This document shows, piece by piece, positions 8,429 to 16,995 of a DNA stretch of 64,000 bases. The stretch is taken from contig NZ_SJPV01000008.1 in NCBI RefSeq assembly GCF_007860135.1, positions 18,174 through 82,173 of the forward strand, read 5' to 3'. A program made the translations under genes and the position numbers. Each line of letters begins with the position of its first letter. Position 1 is the first letter of the stretch. The notes beneath the pieces were generated by a model. It was given only the letters and a program-made list of their open reading frames with translations. It did not search any database and was not told where the DNA came from. The DNA is from Novipirellula artificiosorum (GTDB lineage Bacteria > Planctomycetota > Planctomycetia > Pirellulales > Pirellulaceae).

Positions 8429-9187
8429 ATGCAACTGACGATTTCCGTAGACCTGAAAGAACAAGTAGCCATCGTGACCGGAGCGTCGCAAGGTTTGGGG
8501 AAAGCCATCGCGGTTGCCCTTGGGCAGAATGGGGCAACGGTGGTTTGTTTGGCTCGGAACGCGGAAAAACTTGCAGCGACCGTTAGCGAAATCGAAGCGG
8601 CGGGTGGTTCCGCTGAAGCGGTTTCGGTGGATGTGACCGACCGAGCCGCAGCCGCCGCGGCGATCGAAGCAGCCCACAAAAAGCATGGCCGGCTCGATAT
8701 CCTGGTCAACAACGCTGGGATCACAAGAGACAAGTTGATGCGTGGCATGTCCGATCAAGAATGGGACGACGTGATTGCGACCAACCTGACCAGTTGCTTT
8801 GTTTGTTGCCGGGCGGCCGCGGGCATCATGCGTAAGGCGAAATACGGTCGAATCATCAATATGGCCAGTATTTCGGGGCTGATCGGCAACCCAGGCCAAG
8901 CGAATTATTCGGCCAGCAAGGCTGGCATGATCGGCTTCACGCGAACGCTGAGCAAGGAATTGGTGAACCGCGGCGTCACCGTGAATGCGATCGCGCCCGG
9001 CTTTATCGCCAGCGAAATGACCAAAGAGCTTGGTGATGTGGTGCTCGCGGAGGTCAAGAAACGAATCCCAGCGAAACGTGTCGGCGAGCCCGAGGACGTT
9101 GCGGCTGCTGCGTTGTTCTTGGCATCCAAGGACGCGGGTTACATTTCTGGCCAAACGATCGTTGTCGACGGCGGCATGACCGGCTAG
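8429..9187 (+). CDS. fabG: 3-oxoacyl-[ACP] reductase
   Basis: 252 residues, a short-chain dehydrogenase. It reduces beta-ketoacyl-ACP with NADPH in fatty acid elongation. The nucleotide-binding TGASQGLG is at 17-24, NNAG at 94-97, and the catalytic serine 147, tyrosine 160 and lysine 164 (YSASK) are all present. Position between fabD and acpP supports FabG rather than another dehydrogenase of the family. Confidence 0.95.
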   Translation: MQLTISVDLKEQVAIVTGASQGLGKAIAVALGQNGATVVCLARNAEKLAATVSEIEAAGGSAEAVSVDVTDRAAAAAAIEAAHKKHGRLDILVNNAGITRDKLMRGMSDQEWDDVIATNLTSCFVCCRAAAGIMRKAKYGRIINMASISGLIGNPGQANYSASKAGMIGFTRTLSKELVNRGVTVNAIAPGFIASEMTKELGDVVLAEVKKRIPAKRVGEPEDVAAAALFLASKDAGYISGQTIVVDGGMTG

Positions 9188-9286
9188 GTTTGCCAAATCG
9201 GACCGCTTACGAGATGTGAAGCTGGGAAAAGAATTGAGAAGCGAGGAAAAACACGAGACTTCCGCCCCAGAAGGGCCTTCGGTGTA

Positions 9287-9316
9287 TTGACGGGATTTAG
9301 CTGTTTAACCTATTCT
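9287..9316 (+). promoter_or_regulatory. Possible promoter of acpP
   Basis: TTGACG at 9287-9292 and TATTCT at 9311-9316 with an 18-base spacer, about 140 bases before acpP. A separate strong promoter for the very abundant ACP would be sensible given the 268-base gap after fabG. Confidence 0.45.
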
Positions 9317-9455
9317 TTTCCGCGAAAGCGTTGGGTGTTGCCGGGCTCTTTATTGTACAGATCGCCGGCTTGATGGATTGAGTCTTGACCCAATCCTAAC
9401 GCCATTCCCTTCCTCCCTAACATATTTGCTGACATTTCCCCCTGGAGTATAGCCC

Positions 9456-9701
9456 ATGGCTAGCGTCGAAGAACGCGTTGTCGACATCGTTGCTGAACAA
9501 CTTGGCGTCGACAAAGACAAGATCACACGCGAAACCTCGTTTGTGAATGATCTGGGTGCCGACTCGCTCGACACCGTTGAATTGGTAATGGAACTCGAGG
9601 AAGAGTTCGACATCAGTATTCCCGATGAGGCTGCTGAGAAGATCCAAAAGGTTGGTGAAGCCGTCGATTTCATCGAAAACTCCAAAGGCGAAGATGCGTA
9701 A
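9456..9701 (+). CDS. acpP: Acyl carrier protein
   Basis: 81 residues, acidic, with the phosphopantetheine attachment serine 37 in the canonical GADSLDTVELVMELEEEF. ACP carries growing acyl chains between the fab enzymes. The start is ATG at 9456. The N-terminal helix (EERVVDIVAEQLGVDKDKI) is typical. It lies between fabG and fabF, the standard order, but is spaced by 268 and 235 bases, so it may be transcribed on its own. Confidence 0.97.
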   Translation: MASVEERVVDIVAEQLGVDKDKITRETSFVNDLGADSLDTVELVMELEEEFDISIPDEAAEKIQKVGEAVDFIENSKGEDA

Positions 9702-9936
9702 TCTCGGTTGAACTGCTTTAGGTATCACGACCGAGATCAATCGCTTCACCAACATTTTTAGTGTTGACGCTGTTGCCGCCCAAGAATTTTATCCTTTTTC
9801 TTCGCAGAGAACGGGTGATTTTTCGAAGGCGGCATTTGTTTTAGTTTCCCTTCGAGAACCCTTGCCGTTTCCAGGATCGGTTCTTGACCTCTCCTCTGCA
9901 CCCTTTGTTTTACGTTTTTCTTGAAGGCTCTTTTCG

Positions 9937-11187
9937 ATGCAAACGCGGTCGGCACGTCGTGTGGTTATTACTGGAATGGGGGTGGTTACGCCGCTTGGAC
10001 TCGACGTCGCGAAGTTTTGGCAACGCTTGATTGCCGGTGAATCAGGCGTCCATCCTTTAACGATTCTCGATACCAGCCAATACAAGGTCCACTTCGGTGG
10101 TGATATTCCTGATTTCAACTTGAAGGGAATCGTCGAGCATCGAGAAGTCAAACGACTCGATCGCTTTACGCAGTTTGCCGTCCATGCGGGACATCAAGCG
10201 ATCAATGATTCGAAGATCGATTTTGATTCGGTCGACCGGCTACGATGCGGGGTTGTGATTGGATCGGGCGTTGGAGGGCTGAGCGAAATCGAAGCTCAAA
10301 TTGAGAAGATGATCAAGAAAGGGCCTGATCGAGTCAGCCCGTTCACCGTTCCGAAGATGATGCTCAATGCAGCCGGTGGGAACATCTCGATCACCTATGG
10401 ATTGCGAGGCCCGAACTATGCGGTTGCCACCGCATGCGCGAGTGCGACCAACGCGATTGGTGAAGCGCTGCGCAGTATTCGTCTGGGGGAAACGGACCTG
10501 ATGGTTACCGGGGGAAGTGAAGCCGCGATCACGCCGATGGGCTTGGCCGCTTTCCAGAATATGAAAGCGCTGTCTACCCGCAACGACGACCCTCAAGCAG
10601 CGAGCCGACCGTTTGATGCCGACCGTGACGGGTTTGTCATGGGGGAAGGCGCGGGGGTCCTCGTGCTCGAAGAGCTCCAACACGCTCAGGCTCGAGGCGC
10701 CAACATTTATGCGGAGTTGCTAGGCTACGGGACGACCAGCGACGCGGGACATATCACAGCCCCGGATCCCAACGGCACCGGCGCTTCGGCGGCGATGCAA
10801 GCGGCGATTGATGATGCGGGAATCGAACCGACCGTCGTTGACTACATCAACGCTCACGGCACGAGCACCCCGCTCGGGGATAAAGCGGAAACGCAAGCGA
10901 TCAAGAAGGTGTTCGGAGATCACGCGTATCAGCTTGCCGTCAGTAGTACCAAGAGTGCGCTCGGGCACTCGCTCGGCGCAAGTGGTGGGATCGAAGCGGT
11001 CGTTACCTGTAAAATTATCGAGAATTCCCTGATCGCACCCACGATCAACTACCAAACGCCCGATCCAAGTTGCGATTTGAATTACACGCCGAACGAAGCT
11101 CAACCACGAGAAGTGAAGGTGGCGATGAGCAATAGTTTTGGCTTTGGTGGACATAACGCGTGTATCGTGATTGGCAAGTTTGCCTAG
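9937..11187 (+). CDS. fabF: 3-oxoacyl-[ACP] synthase II
   Basis: 416 residues, normal for KAS II. It condenses malonyl-ACP with acyl-ACP. The catalytic cysteine is at 167 (TACASATNAI), histidines at 307 (NAHGTSTPLGD) and 344 (SALGHSLGASG), and lysine 339 completes the set. The start ATG at 9937 gives MQTRSARRVVITGMGVVTPLG; a start a few codons later cannot be excluded. Together with fabD, fabG and acpP it forms a type II fatty acid synthase cluster. Confidence 0.96.
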   Translation: MQTRSARRVVITGMGVVTPLGLDVAKFWQRLIAGESGVHPLTILDTSQYKVHFGGDIPDFNLKGIVEHREVKRLDRFTQFAVHAGHQAINDSKIDFDSVDRLRCGVVIGSGVGGLSEIEAQIEKMIKKGPDRVSPFTVPKMMLNAAGGNISITYGLRGPNYAVATACASATNAIGEALRSIRLGETDLMVTGGSEAAITPMGLAAFQNMKALSTRNDDPQAASRPFDADRDGFVMGEGAGVLVLEELQHAQARGANIYAELLGYGTTSDAGHITAPDPNGTGASAAMQAAIDDAGIEPTVVDYINAHGTSTPLGDKAETQAIKKVFGDHAYQLAVSSTKSALGHSLGASGGIEAVVTCKIIENSLIAPTINYQTPDPSCDLNYTPNEAQPREVKVAMSNSFGFGGHNACIVIGKFA

Positions 11188-11285
11188 GCGGTTTGCTTTC
11201 GTCGACGCGACCGGGAACGCAGCCGCAGCCGGACAGGACGAGAAGGATATCGGGGCTCTTTTGTTGAACGAATCTTAGGCGAATC

Positions 11286-12140
11286 ATGTCCACTCCCATT
11301 CTCGATCGCGCGGAATACATCGAGCAGGGGTATCTTTTTCAACTGTTGCGTGAGCGAATCGGCGAGCAAATGCCGATGCAGGAGTTGCTTGAACAGCTTC
11401 GCCTCGAATTGCTAACGACAACGAAGTTGCCGATGGCGATCGATTACCTGCTGACGGAATTAAAGCACTCAGGCATGATGGCTCCGGCCATGCTTCGGCT
11501 AAGCCATTACTTTACGTCGTTTCAAGCCTATTTAATCGAGGCGTCCGAGAGTGAAACGGGACGATTTGATACCGTCACCGCGTTGCAGGTACTGGAAGCG
11601 GACGCAAAGTATCGGGCTGCCGGTGCCACCGCAGCCGGAATGTTTTTGTACCAATTCGAGGCTCTTTGTCGAAACCGGCTGAACTACGATAAAGGGCTCA
11701 CGGCGATGAGCAACGACCCGATCTACGACGACGCTTGGGCGAAGTGGATTTTGATACTGCGAGCCCAAGTCGGGTTGGTTGACTTGGCCGATTTGTTGTT
11801 CTTGGCAAGCGATGACTACAAACGGCGGCTGATCGATGCCGACGAGACACTCAAAGGTAAAGGCCCGTTTCTGTTCGGCGAAAAGGAAGGACGCATTGCG
11901 TTTGGCAATCGTCGCAAAGAACCGCTGTACCTTTTCGCAGCGATGCAGAGGCACTTGGGTTACCCAGCGGTTCCGCGACCGGTTCACGCCAATCGCGACC
12001 ACGAGATCATTCCGCAGTTGGCTCGCCGGATCGAACGCTTAGACGCCCGGATCAAGCTGCTCGAAGAAGAGCAGCGATCCGGGATCGACATCACGAAGTT
12101 CTATGAAAGCAACAAGAGCAAACTCAAGTTGCCCGAATAG
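11286..12140 (+). CDS. Conserved-looking hypothetical protein, mostly helical
   Basis: 284 residues, not recognised. It is soluble, lacks a signal peptide or membrane segments, and is mainly alpha-helical by composition. The C-terminus holds a short coiled coil (RRIERLDARIKLLEEEQRSG) followed by a basic tail. It has a typical codon pattern and clean flanks: 98 bases after fabF, same strand, and it converges with the next gene. No function can be assigned. Confidence 0.75.
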   Translation: MSTPILDRAEYIEQGYLFQLLRERIGEQMPMQELLEQLRLELLTTTKLPMAIDYLLTELKHSGMMAPAMLRLSHYFTSFQAYLIEASESETGRFDTVTALQVLEADAKYRAAGATAAGMFLYQFEALCRNRLNYDKGLTAMSNDPIYDDAWAKWILILRAQVGLVDLADLLFLASDDYKRRLIDADETLKGKGPFLFGEKEGRIAFGNRRKEPLYLFAAMQRHLGYPAVPRPVHANRDHEIIPQLARRIERLDARIKLLEEEQRSGIDITKFYESNKSKLKLPE

Positions 12141-12178
12141 TTTTTTTTCGGAATCGACCGTTTCGCCGTAATCAAACG

Positions 12179-13159
12179 TTATCGAGCGGAAACCGGCTGG
12201 CTCAACTTTGCAGCGACACGCTCGAGCAAAGCCTTGCTCTTGCGAATGCCTTCGTATTCGTCGCCCCCCCCTTCGTATTCGATGCCAACGTAGCCGTGGT
12301 AGCCATGGCTCAGCACGATGCTCATCATCTTTTCGTAGTCAGTTTGATAGGCTTTTCCATCAATGTTCGCATGAACGACGAGGAAATCACCAGCGAAGTC
12401 ATGAGTCTTTGCGCTAACGGCTTTCGCATACGGCATCATCAACTCAACGCCTTCGTAGTTGTCAAACCATTCCGGTGGATTGCGGTTGACGAAGAAGTTC
12501 CCAAAGTCGGGGAGCGTGCCGCAGTTGTCGAGGCCGACCATCTTGATGGTGTCCGACAACCATTTGCCGTTACTGCTTAAACCGCCGTGGTTTTCGACAA
12601 TGACGCCGAGTCCCTGCGGAGCGGCGTATTCACTGAGTTTTCGCAGGCCATCCGCTGCAAGCTTTTGTTGTTCCTCGTAGCTTCCGCGGCTTGATGCGTT
12701 GACACGAATGCTGTGACAACCAAGGAACTTCGCCGCATCGACCCACTGGTAATGGTTCTCCACCGCTTGCTTGCGTTTGGCGTCATCGGGATCGCCTAAG
12801 GCGCCTTCGCCATCGACCATGATCAAGACGCTGTTGACCCCAAGGTCTTTGCATCGCGTTTTTAGTTCGGCGAGATACTTGTTGTCTTTTGCTTTGTCTT
12901 TGAAGAACTGGTTAACGTATTCCACCCCATCGATGCCAAACTCATTCTTTGAGATGCCTGGGAAATCCATGTTGGTGACTCCCGAGGATGCATCACGCAG
13001 CGTGCGATGGAGCGACCATTCGGCGAGCGAGATTTTAAAGGGGGCATCGTCCGATTCGTTGGCGAACAAACGAGATCCAAACAGTCCGGTTGCAGCAAAC
13101 GCCGCACTGGATGCTTGCAGGAATTGACGACGATCGGAAGAGAACGGTGTTTTGGGCAT
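12179..13159 (-). CDS. Tat-exported TIM-barrel protein of the xylose isomerase-like / hydroxypyruvate isomerase family
   Basis: 326 residues. The N-terminus SSDRRQFLQASSAAFAATG is a twin-arginine signal, so the protein should be exported folded. The rest fits the sugar phosphate isomerase/epimerase (AP-endonuclease type 2 like) barrel, with metal-ligand-like positions such as E in VIVENHGG, D in LPDFGNF, H in VVHANIDG and E in VGIEYEG. Families of this type isomerise or epimerise sugars and their acids; the substrate is unknown. Exported versions are common in planctomycetes, usually tied to polysaccharide breakdown. It stands alone here. Confidence 0.8.
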   Translation of the reverse strand: MPKTPFSSDRRQFLQASSAAFAATGLFGSRLFANESDDAPFKISLAEWSLHRTLRDASSGVTNMDFPGISKNEFGIDGVEYVNQFFKDKAKDNKYLAELKTRCKDLGVNSVLIMVDGEGALGDPDDAKRKQAVENHYQWVDAAKFLGCHSIRVNASSRGSYEEQQKLAADGLRKLSEYAAPQGLGVIVENHGGLSSNGKWLSDTIKMVGLDNCGTLPDFGNFFVNRNPPEWFDNYEGVELMMPYAKAVSAKTHDFAGDFLVVHANIDGKAYQTDYEKMMSIVLSHGYHGYVGIEYEGGGDEYEGIRKSKALLERVAAKLSQPVSAR

Positions 13160-13272
13160 TACGTATGGATCCTAAAGAGGGAAAGGATGGTGTTGCATGA
13201 ACCCCATGATTGTAACTGCTAAGCCGGACGTTCTGTAAAGGCTGAACATCAACGGCTCAGCGATTCCTGTTT

Positions 13273-13848
13273 TCAGGTGCTTTGACGGCTTGCCCGGCTT
13301 CGGAATTGACGCGTCGATTTGATGTGTTGTCGAAGTCGGCTGCGGCATTGGTTTGCAAATTGTTTCACCTCCTCGGTTCGGTAGTCGGGATAGGTCCAGC
13401 GGTGATCGATCCACTGGCGATGCACATACGTTAGCGTCACTTCGGCAAAGATCCCGTCACGCAGGTAGATCCGGTGATCGCGGTCTTTCGTGGTTGCTAA
13501 GACCAGTTTGGCCTGTGTCACATACCCGCAATCCAGGTTTAAGGGGCGTGGTTCCGTGGCTTCGCTCGCCGATGCGTACTGTCGCTCGAGAGCATTGGTT
13601 TCCAATTTCCAGTCGGCCAATGGCGAGGGGTCGCACGGGCTGCCGAAGGCGACAATGGTTTTTTCTAAGCCGGCGCCCATTTCGGTTTCATAGTAGCCGC
13701 CTGCTTCAAAGGGCATCACGGTTGTGTTCACGACCGCCTCGCCCCAACGCCCGCAAAGCTGGTCAATGGCCCACTGTCGCGTTGCCTCGTAACGCGAAAT
13801 CACCGCACAAATACGGATCACCGGTTCGACGGATTGGATTTTTGCCAT
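13273..13848 (-). CDS. DUF4416 family protein
   Basis: 191 residues. The block DCGYVTQAKLVLATTKDR, followed by HRIYLRDGIFAEVTLTYVHRQW and WTYPDYRTEEV, is the signature of DUF4416, a family of unknown function. No signal peptide. The C-terminal ~25 residues are basic and serine-rich. It precedes, on the opposite strand, the aminotransferase at 13994; the two starts are 145 bases apart and divergent. Confidence 0.8.
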   Translation of the reverse strand: MAKIQSVEPVIRICAVISRYEATRQWAIDQLCGRWGEAVVNTTVMPFEAGGYYETEMGAGLEKTIVAFGSPCDPSPLADWKLETNALERQYASASEATEPRPLNLDCGYVTQAKLVLATTKDRDHRIYLRDGIFAEVTLTYVHRQWIDHRWTYPDYRTEEVKQFANQCRSRLRQHIKSTRQFRSRASRQST

Positions 13849-13993
13849 CTGCTCACCTTGGTTCGTTGCTTACCACGCCTCCTCCGCACCGGACAACCGT
13901 CATGCGGGCTACAGCCCGATCCACAATTCTTGATACACTTGTCGGTTCAATCGACTCTCCTGTTTACCTTCTCGTGTTCGAAGTGAACTTGCA

Positions 13994-15106
13994 ATGCACC
14001 CATGGATCGCTGATCGCACCACCACGTTTGATAGTAGCGGTATTCGAAAAGTCTTTGATTTGGCCGCCAAACTAAAGGATCCCGTGAATTTGTCGATTGG
14101 GCAACCCGATTTCGATGTTCCGGATTCGATCAAAGAGGCTGCGATCGAAGCGATTCGCGATGGTAAAAATGCGTATTCCCCCACCCAAGGGATCGCGGAA
14201 TTGAGGGAAGCCATCCGTCAAGAGGTTGCCGCCAAGTATTCGCATGAAGATCGTGATGTTTTCGTGAGCAGCGGGACCAGTGGCGGGTTGATGTTGGCGA
14301 TGTTGTCGATGGTGAATCCCGGCGATGAAGTCATTTTCTTGGACCCGTTCTTTGTCATGTACCCTGCGCTCGTACGAATGTGCGGCGGCGTTCCCGTCCC
14401 AGTCGATTCGTATCCCGATTTTGATCTCGACGTCGAAAAAATTGCTGCGGCTATCACTCCAAGAACCAAGATGATTCTGCTCAACAGTCCTGCCAATCCC
14501 ACAGGCGTGACCGCGTCCGAAGCGGAATTGAAGGCCGTCGCCGCTTTAGCCGCTGACAAAAAAATCGCCCTCTTATCAGATGAGATCTACAGCCGGTTCT
14601 TCTATGACGGTGACTTTGTTTCGCCGGCTTCGTTCAATGATCAGACCATCGTGATCGATGGGTTCAGCAAGAGCCATGCGATGACCGGTTGGCGAGTGGG
14701 GTACGTGCACGGGCCGAGTGAGATCGTTCGAACGATGCTCAAAATCCAGCAATACTCGTTCGTCTGTGCACCACAACCGGCGCAGTGGGGAGCGCTCCGA
14801 GCGATGGAAGTGAGCCTTCGCGGCCACATGGATGACTACCGACGAAAACGTGATTTTATCGTCGAATCGCTCAGTGATTGTTACGAGATTGCACGACCCG
14901 GCGGTGCCTTTTATGTCTTTCCCAAAGCTCCCGGCGACAGCGGCGCAGCGTTTGTCGAACGAGCGATTGGCCAGGGTTTGCTGATCATCCCAGGTAACAT
15001 TTTCAGCTCGCGTGACACCCATTTTCGGATCAGTTTCGCCGCCAGTGATGACCAACTGCGGCGGGGCGTCGAGATCCTGCGGTCGCTTGCAGGTGCCTCC
15101 GTTTAG
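13994..15106 (+). CDS. Class I/II pyridoxal-phosphate aminotransferase
   Basis: 370 residues. Fold type I aminotransferase of the aspartate aminotransferase group: SIGQPDFDVP near 34, SPANPTG at 165-171, the LLSDEIYS strand near 193, the PLP-binding lysine 226 in IDGFSKSHAMTGWRVGY, and the C-terminal arginine region FRISFAAS. It transfers an amino group between an amino acid and a 2-oxo acid; sequence alone does not fix the substrate, though aspartate or aromatic amino acids are likely. Start ATG at 13994. Confidence 0.9.
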   Translation: MHPWIADRTTTFDSSGIRKVFDLAAKLKDPVNLSIGQPDFDVPDSIKEAAIEAIRDGKNAYSPTQGIAELREAIRQEVAAKYSHEDRDVFVSSGTSGGLMLAMLSMVNPGDEVIFLDPFFVMYPALVRMCGGVPVPVDSYPDFDLDVEKIAAAITPRTKMILLNSPANPTGVTASEAELKAVAALAADKKIALLSDEIYSRFFYDGDFVSPASFNDQTIVIDGFSKSHAMTGWRVGYVHGPSEIVRTMLKIQQYSFVCAPQPAQWGALRAMEVSLRGHMDDYRRKRDFIVESLSDCYEIARPGGAFYVFPKAPGDSGAAFVERAIGQGLLIIPGNIFSSRDTHFRISFAASDDQLRRGVEILRSLAGASV

Positions 15107-15769
15107 GATTCACCCTTCGTGCGTTTTGTACCGAGGTCGGTCGTGGGGGCGGCTGCCGGTTCGATACCGGAATCCCGTACGATCACCAGGATGCTGCGGC
15201 ACGACGGTTATTCGCCATCGTGACCGGTATTGCAGCGGAGTACATACTGCTGCGATCGTTCGGTGGCGTCCGCGCGAATCGCGGCAAGTAAAGCTCCAAG
15301 CGGCTCGGCTGGCGCCGGGCGAAGGGGCTGCGGCGTCAATTCCTTTTGAGTCCTAAGTGTGCTTTCGAGTGGGGCGACGTTCGGATTCGCAACAGCGTTC
15401 ATGGGAGAGTCAGCCTTTGAAAGGGATGAATCGAAAATCTCGATGGATAACTGCACCAAGAATTGAGTGACAACTTGCCAGCAATCCCTGGGCACGCATC
15501 AGAACGCGTAACCTGGAACGATGGCCCGCACGAAAATGATCGCCACGGACGTGAGTTTGCTAGCGTTTGGCCCTCTGTTGACTTGCAATGCGATTGAAGC
15601 AGAATCTTCTCGGAACCGATGAATTTTACCCGCGGAGAAAAGTGAACAGTTGGAGAGTCTTTCTTGAAGCAAACGGGGCCCCCTTTTTACGCGGGCGACT
15701 GCCAAGCTTAGCGGGATCGAAGACGGGTGCGTCCTTTTTTCGTTGAGGTCGGTTTGCTAGATTAACTCG
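15107..15769. other. 660-base intergenic region
   Basis: Between the aminotransferase and the Sua5-type gene. Apart from one possible small gene on the minus strand (15208-15402) nothing was recognised. A GGTTCGATACC near 15168 resembles a tRNA T-loop, but no acceptor or anticodon stem can be built around it. Confidence 0.4.
15208..15402 (-). CDS. Possible small protein, uncertain
   Basis: 64 residues beginning MNAVANPNVAPLEST and ending YVLRCNTGHDGE. The frame has a plausible start (an AAAGG lies upstream of the ATG) and the only alternative reading is non-coding DNA. The segment EPLGALLAAIRADATERS looks helical. No family is recognised and the frame could be chance in a GC-rich region. Confidence 0.3.
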   Translation of the reverse strand: MNAVANPNVAPLESTLRTQKELTPQPLRPAPAEPLGALLAAIRADATERSQQYVLRCNTGHDGE

Positions 15770-16780
15770 ATGACAGAGACGCTGATTCAACTGCCGAGTG
15801 AATCGACCCTTGATCGAGCCGTGACGCTGCTTGGTGAAGGCCGACTCGTGGTCCTTCCCACCGAGACCGTTTATGGCTTGGCCGCCAATGCGTGGAATCG
15901 CGAGGCGGTGATGCGGATTTTCGCCGCAAAACAGCGGCCTGCGAATAATCCCTTGATCGTGCACGTTGCCTCCGTAGACCGGATTGGCGAAGCGGCAGCG
16001 TTGCCGGTTGACGGTTCGACGCGGCAACAATTTGATGCACTGAGCGATTTGTGGCCGGGGCCGTTGACGCTCGTTTTGCCACGCAGCGAAAAGGTTCCTC
16101 CTTGCGTGACCGCTGGCCGCGACACGGTGGCGGTCAGGGTCCCCTCGCATCCCGTCGCCACGCGACTGCTTGAGCGGTGTCCCTTTCCGATCGCAGCCCC
16201 GAGTGCGAACCGTTCCAACTACATCAGCCCGACGACGGCCGAGCATTGCGCCCGTGGATTAGCAGGCGAGGTCGAGCTGATCATCGACGGGGGCCCGTGT
16301 GATTGTGGTGTCGAGTCGACGATCGTCGCGCTTGATCGATCGGGAGCTCGCTTGTTGAGACCGGGCGCCGTCTCGGCCGAAGAGGTTGCCCGTCGACTCG
16401 ATGTTCCGATCGAAAGATTGATTCGACAAACGCAGTTCGAACCTGGTGAAATCGAATCGCCGGGCATGCTGCGCGAGCACTACAGTCCGTCGACGCCACT
16501 TTTTCTGTTGGCCGGCAACCAAGCCGTTGATGTCTTGCCGCGAACAGGACGGATCGCCTTCTCACCTCTCGATACCGCAGAGGCGACTCAATACGATCGA
16601 CTTGAAACGCTGAGTGATTCGGGTGACCTCAACGAAGTGGCTCGGCGGCTGTTCGCCGCGCTGAGGCGGTTGGACCTTTTGGGGCTCGACCAGATCCATG
16701 TGGATGTGTGTGAGCCGATTGGGATGGGACGTGCGATCATGGACCGGCTTTGTCGCGCGGCCGCGAAGCATCAGCCGTAA
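15770..16780 (+). CDS. Threonylcarbamoyl-AMP synthase, Sua5 type
   Basis: 336 residues, the long Sua5 form: an N-terminal YrdC domain (residues ~1-205, with VLPTETVYGLAANAW, KQRPANNPL and APSANRS) joined by the linker GMLREHYSPSTP to the C-terminal Sua5 domain. It makes threonylcarbamoyl-AMP from threonine, bicarbonate and ATP, the first step of the universal t6A37 modification of ANN-decoding tRNAs. Start ATG at 15770. The next gene starts 215 bases on, so it is probably monocistronic. Confidence 0.92.
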   Translation: MTETLIQLPSESTLDRAVTLLGEGRLVVLPTETVYGLAANAWNREAVMRIFAAKQRPANNPLIVHVASVDRIGEAAALPVDGSTRQQFDALSDLWPGPLTLVLPRSEKVPPCVTAGRDTVAVRVPSHPVATRLLERCPFPIAAPSANRSNYISPTTAEHCARGLAGEVELIIDGGPCDCGVESTIVALDRSGARLLRPGAVSAEEVARRLDVPIERLIRQTQFEPGEIESPGMLREHYSPSTPLFLLAGNQAVDVLPRTGRIAFSPLDTAEATQYDRLETLSDSGDLNEVARRLFAALRRLDLLGLDQIHVDVCEPIGMGRAIMDRLCRAAAKHQP

Positions 16781-16995
16781 TGCTGGGCTGGCAGTTCCCC
16801 GCTTTAACAACGGGGGGATTTATGCCGGTTGTTCTGGATCTGCGTTAACTGCGGGCTGTCGTGACCAGGAACTCCGTTCGCTTTCTCGAGCCTCTGCGGA
16901 ACTTGGCCGCGTCGATCGCCGATAACAAACGTGGGAGTGTCTTCTTGCGCTCAATCTGTTTTTGACCGCGTTCTCGATCACTCAAAAGTAAACTG

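Noticed and set aside
8177..9196. 339-residue minus-strand frame over fabD and fabG
   Set aside because: It spans parts of two well-supported genes and shows no known motifs.
15150..15185. GGTTCGATACC resembling a tRNA T-arm
   Set aside because: No acceptor stem, D-arm or anticodon arm can be built around it.
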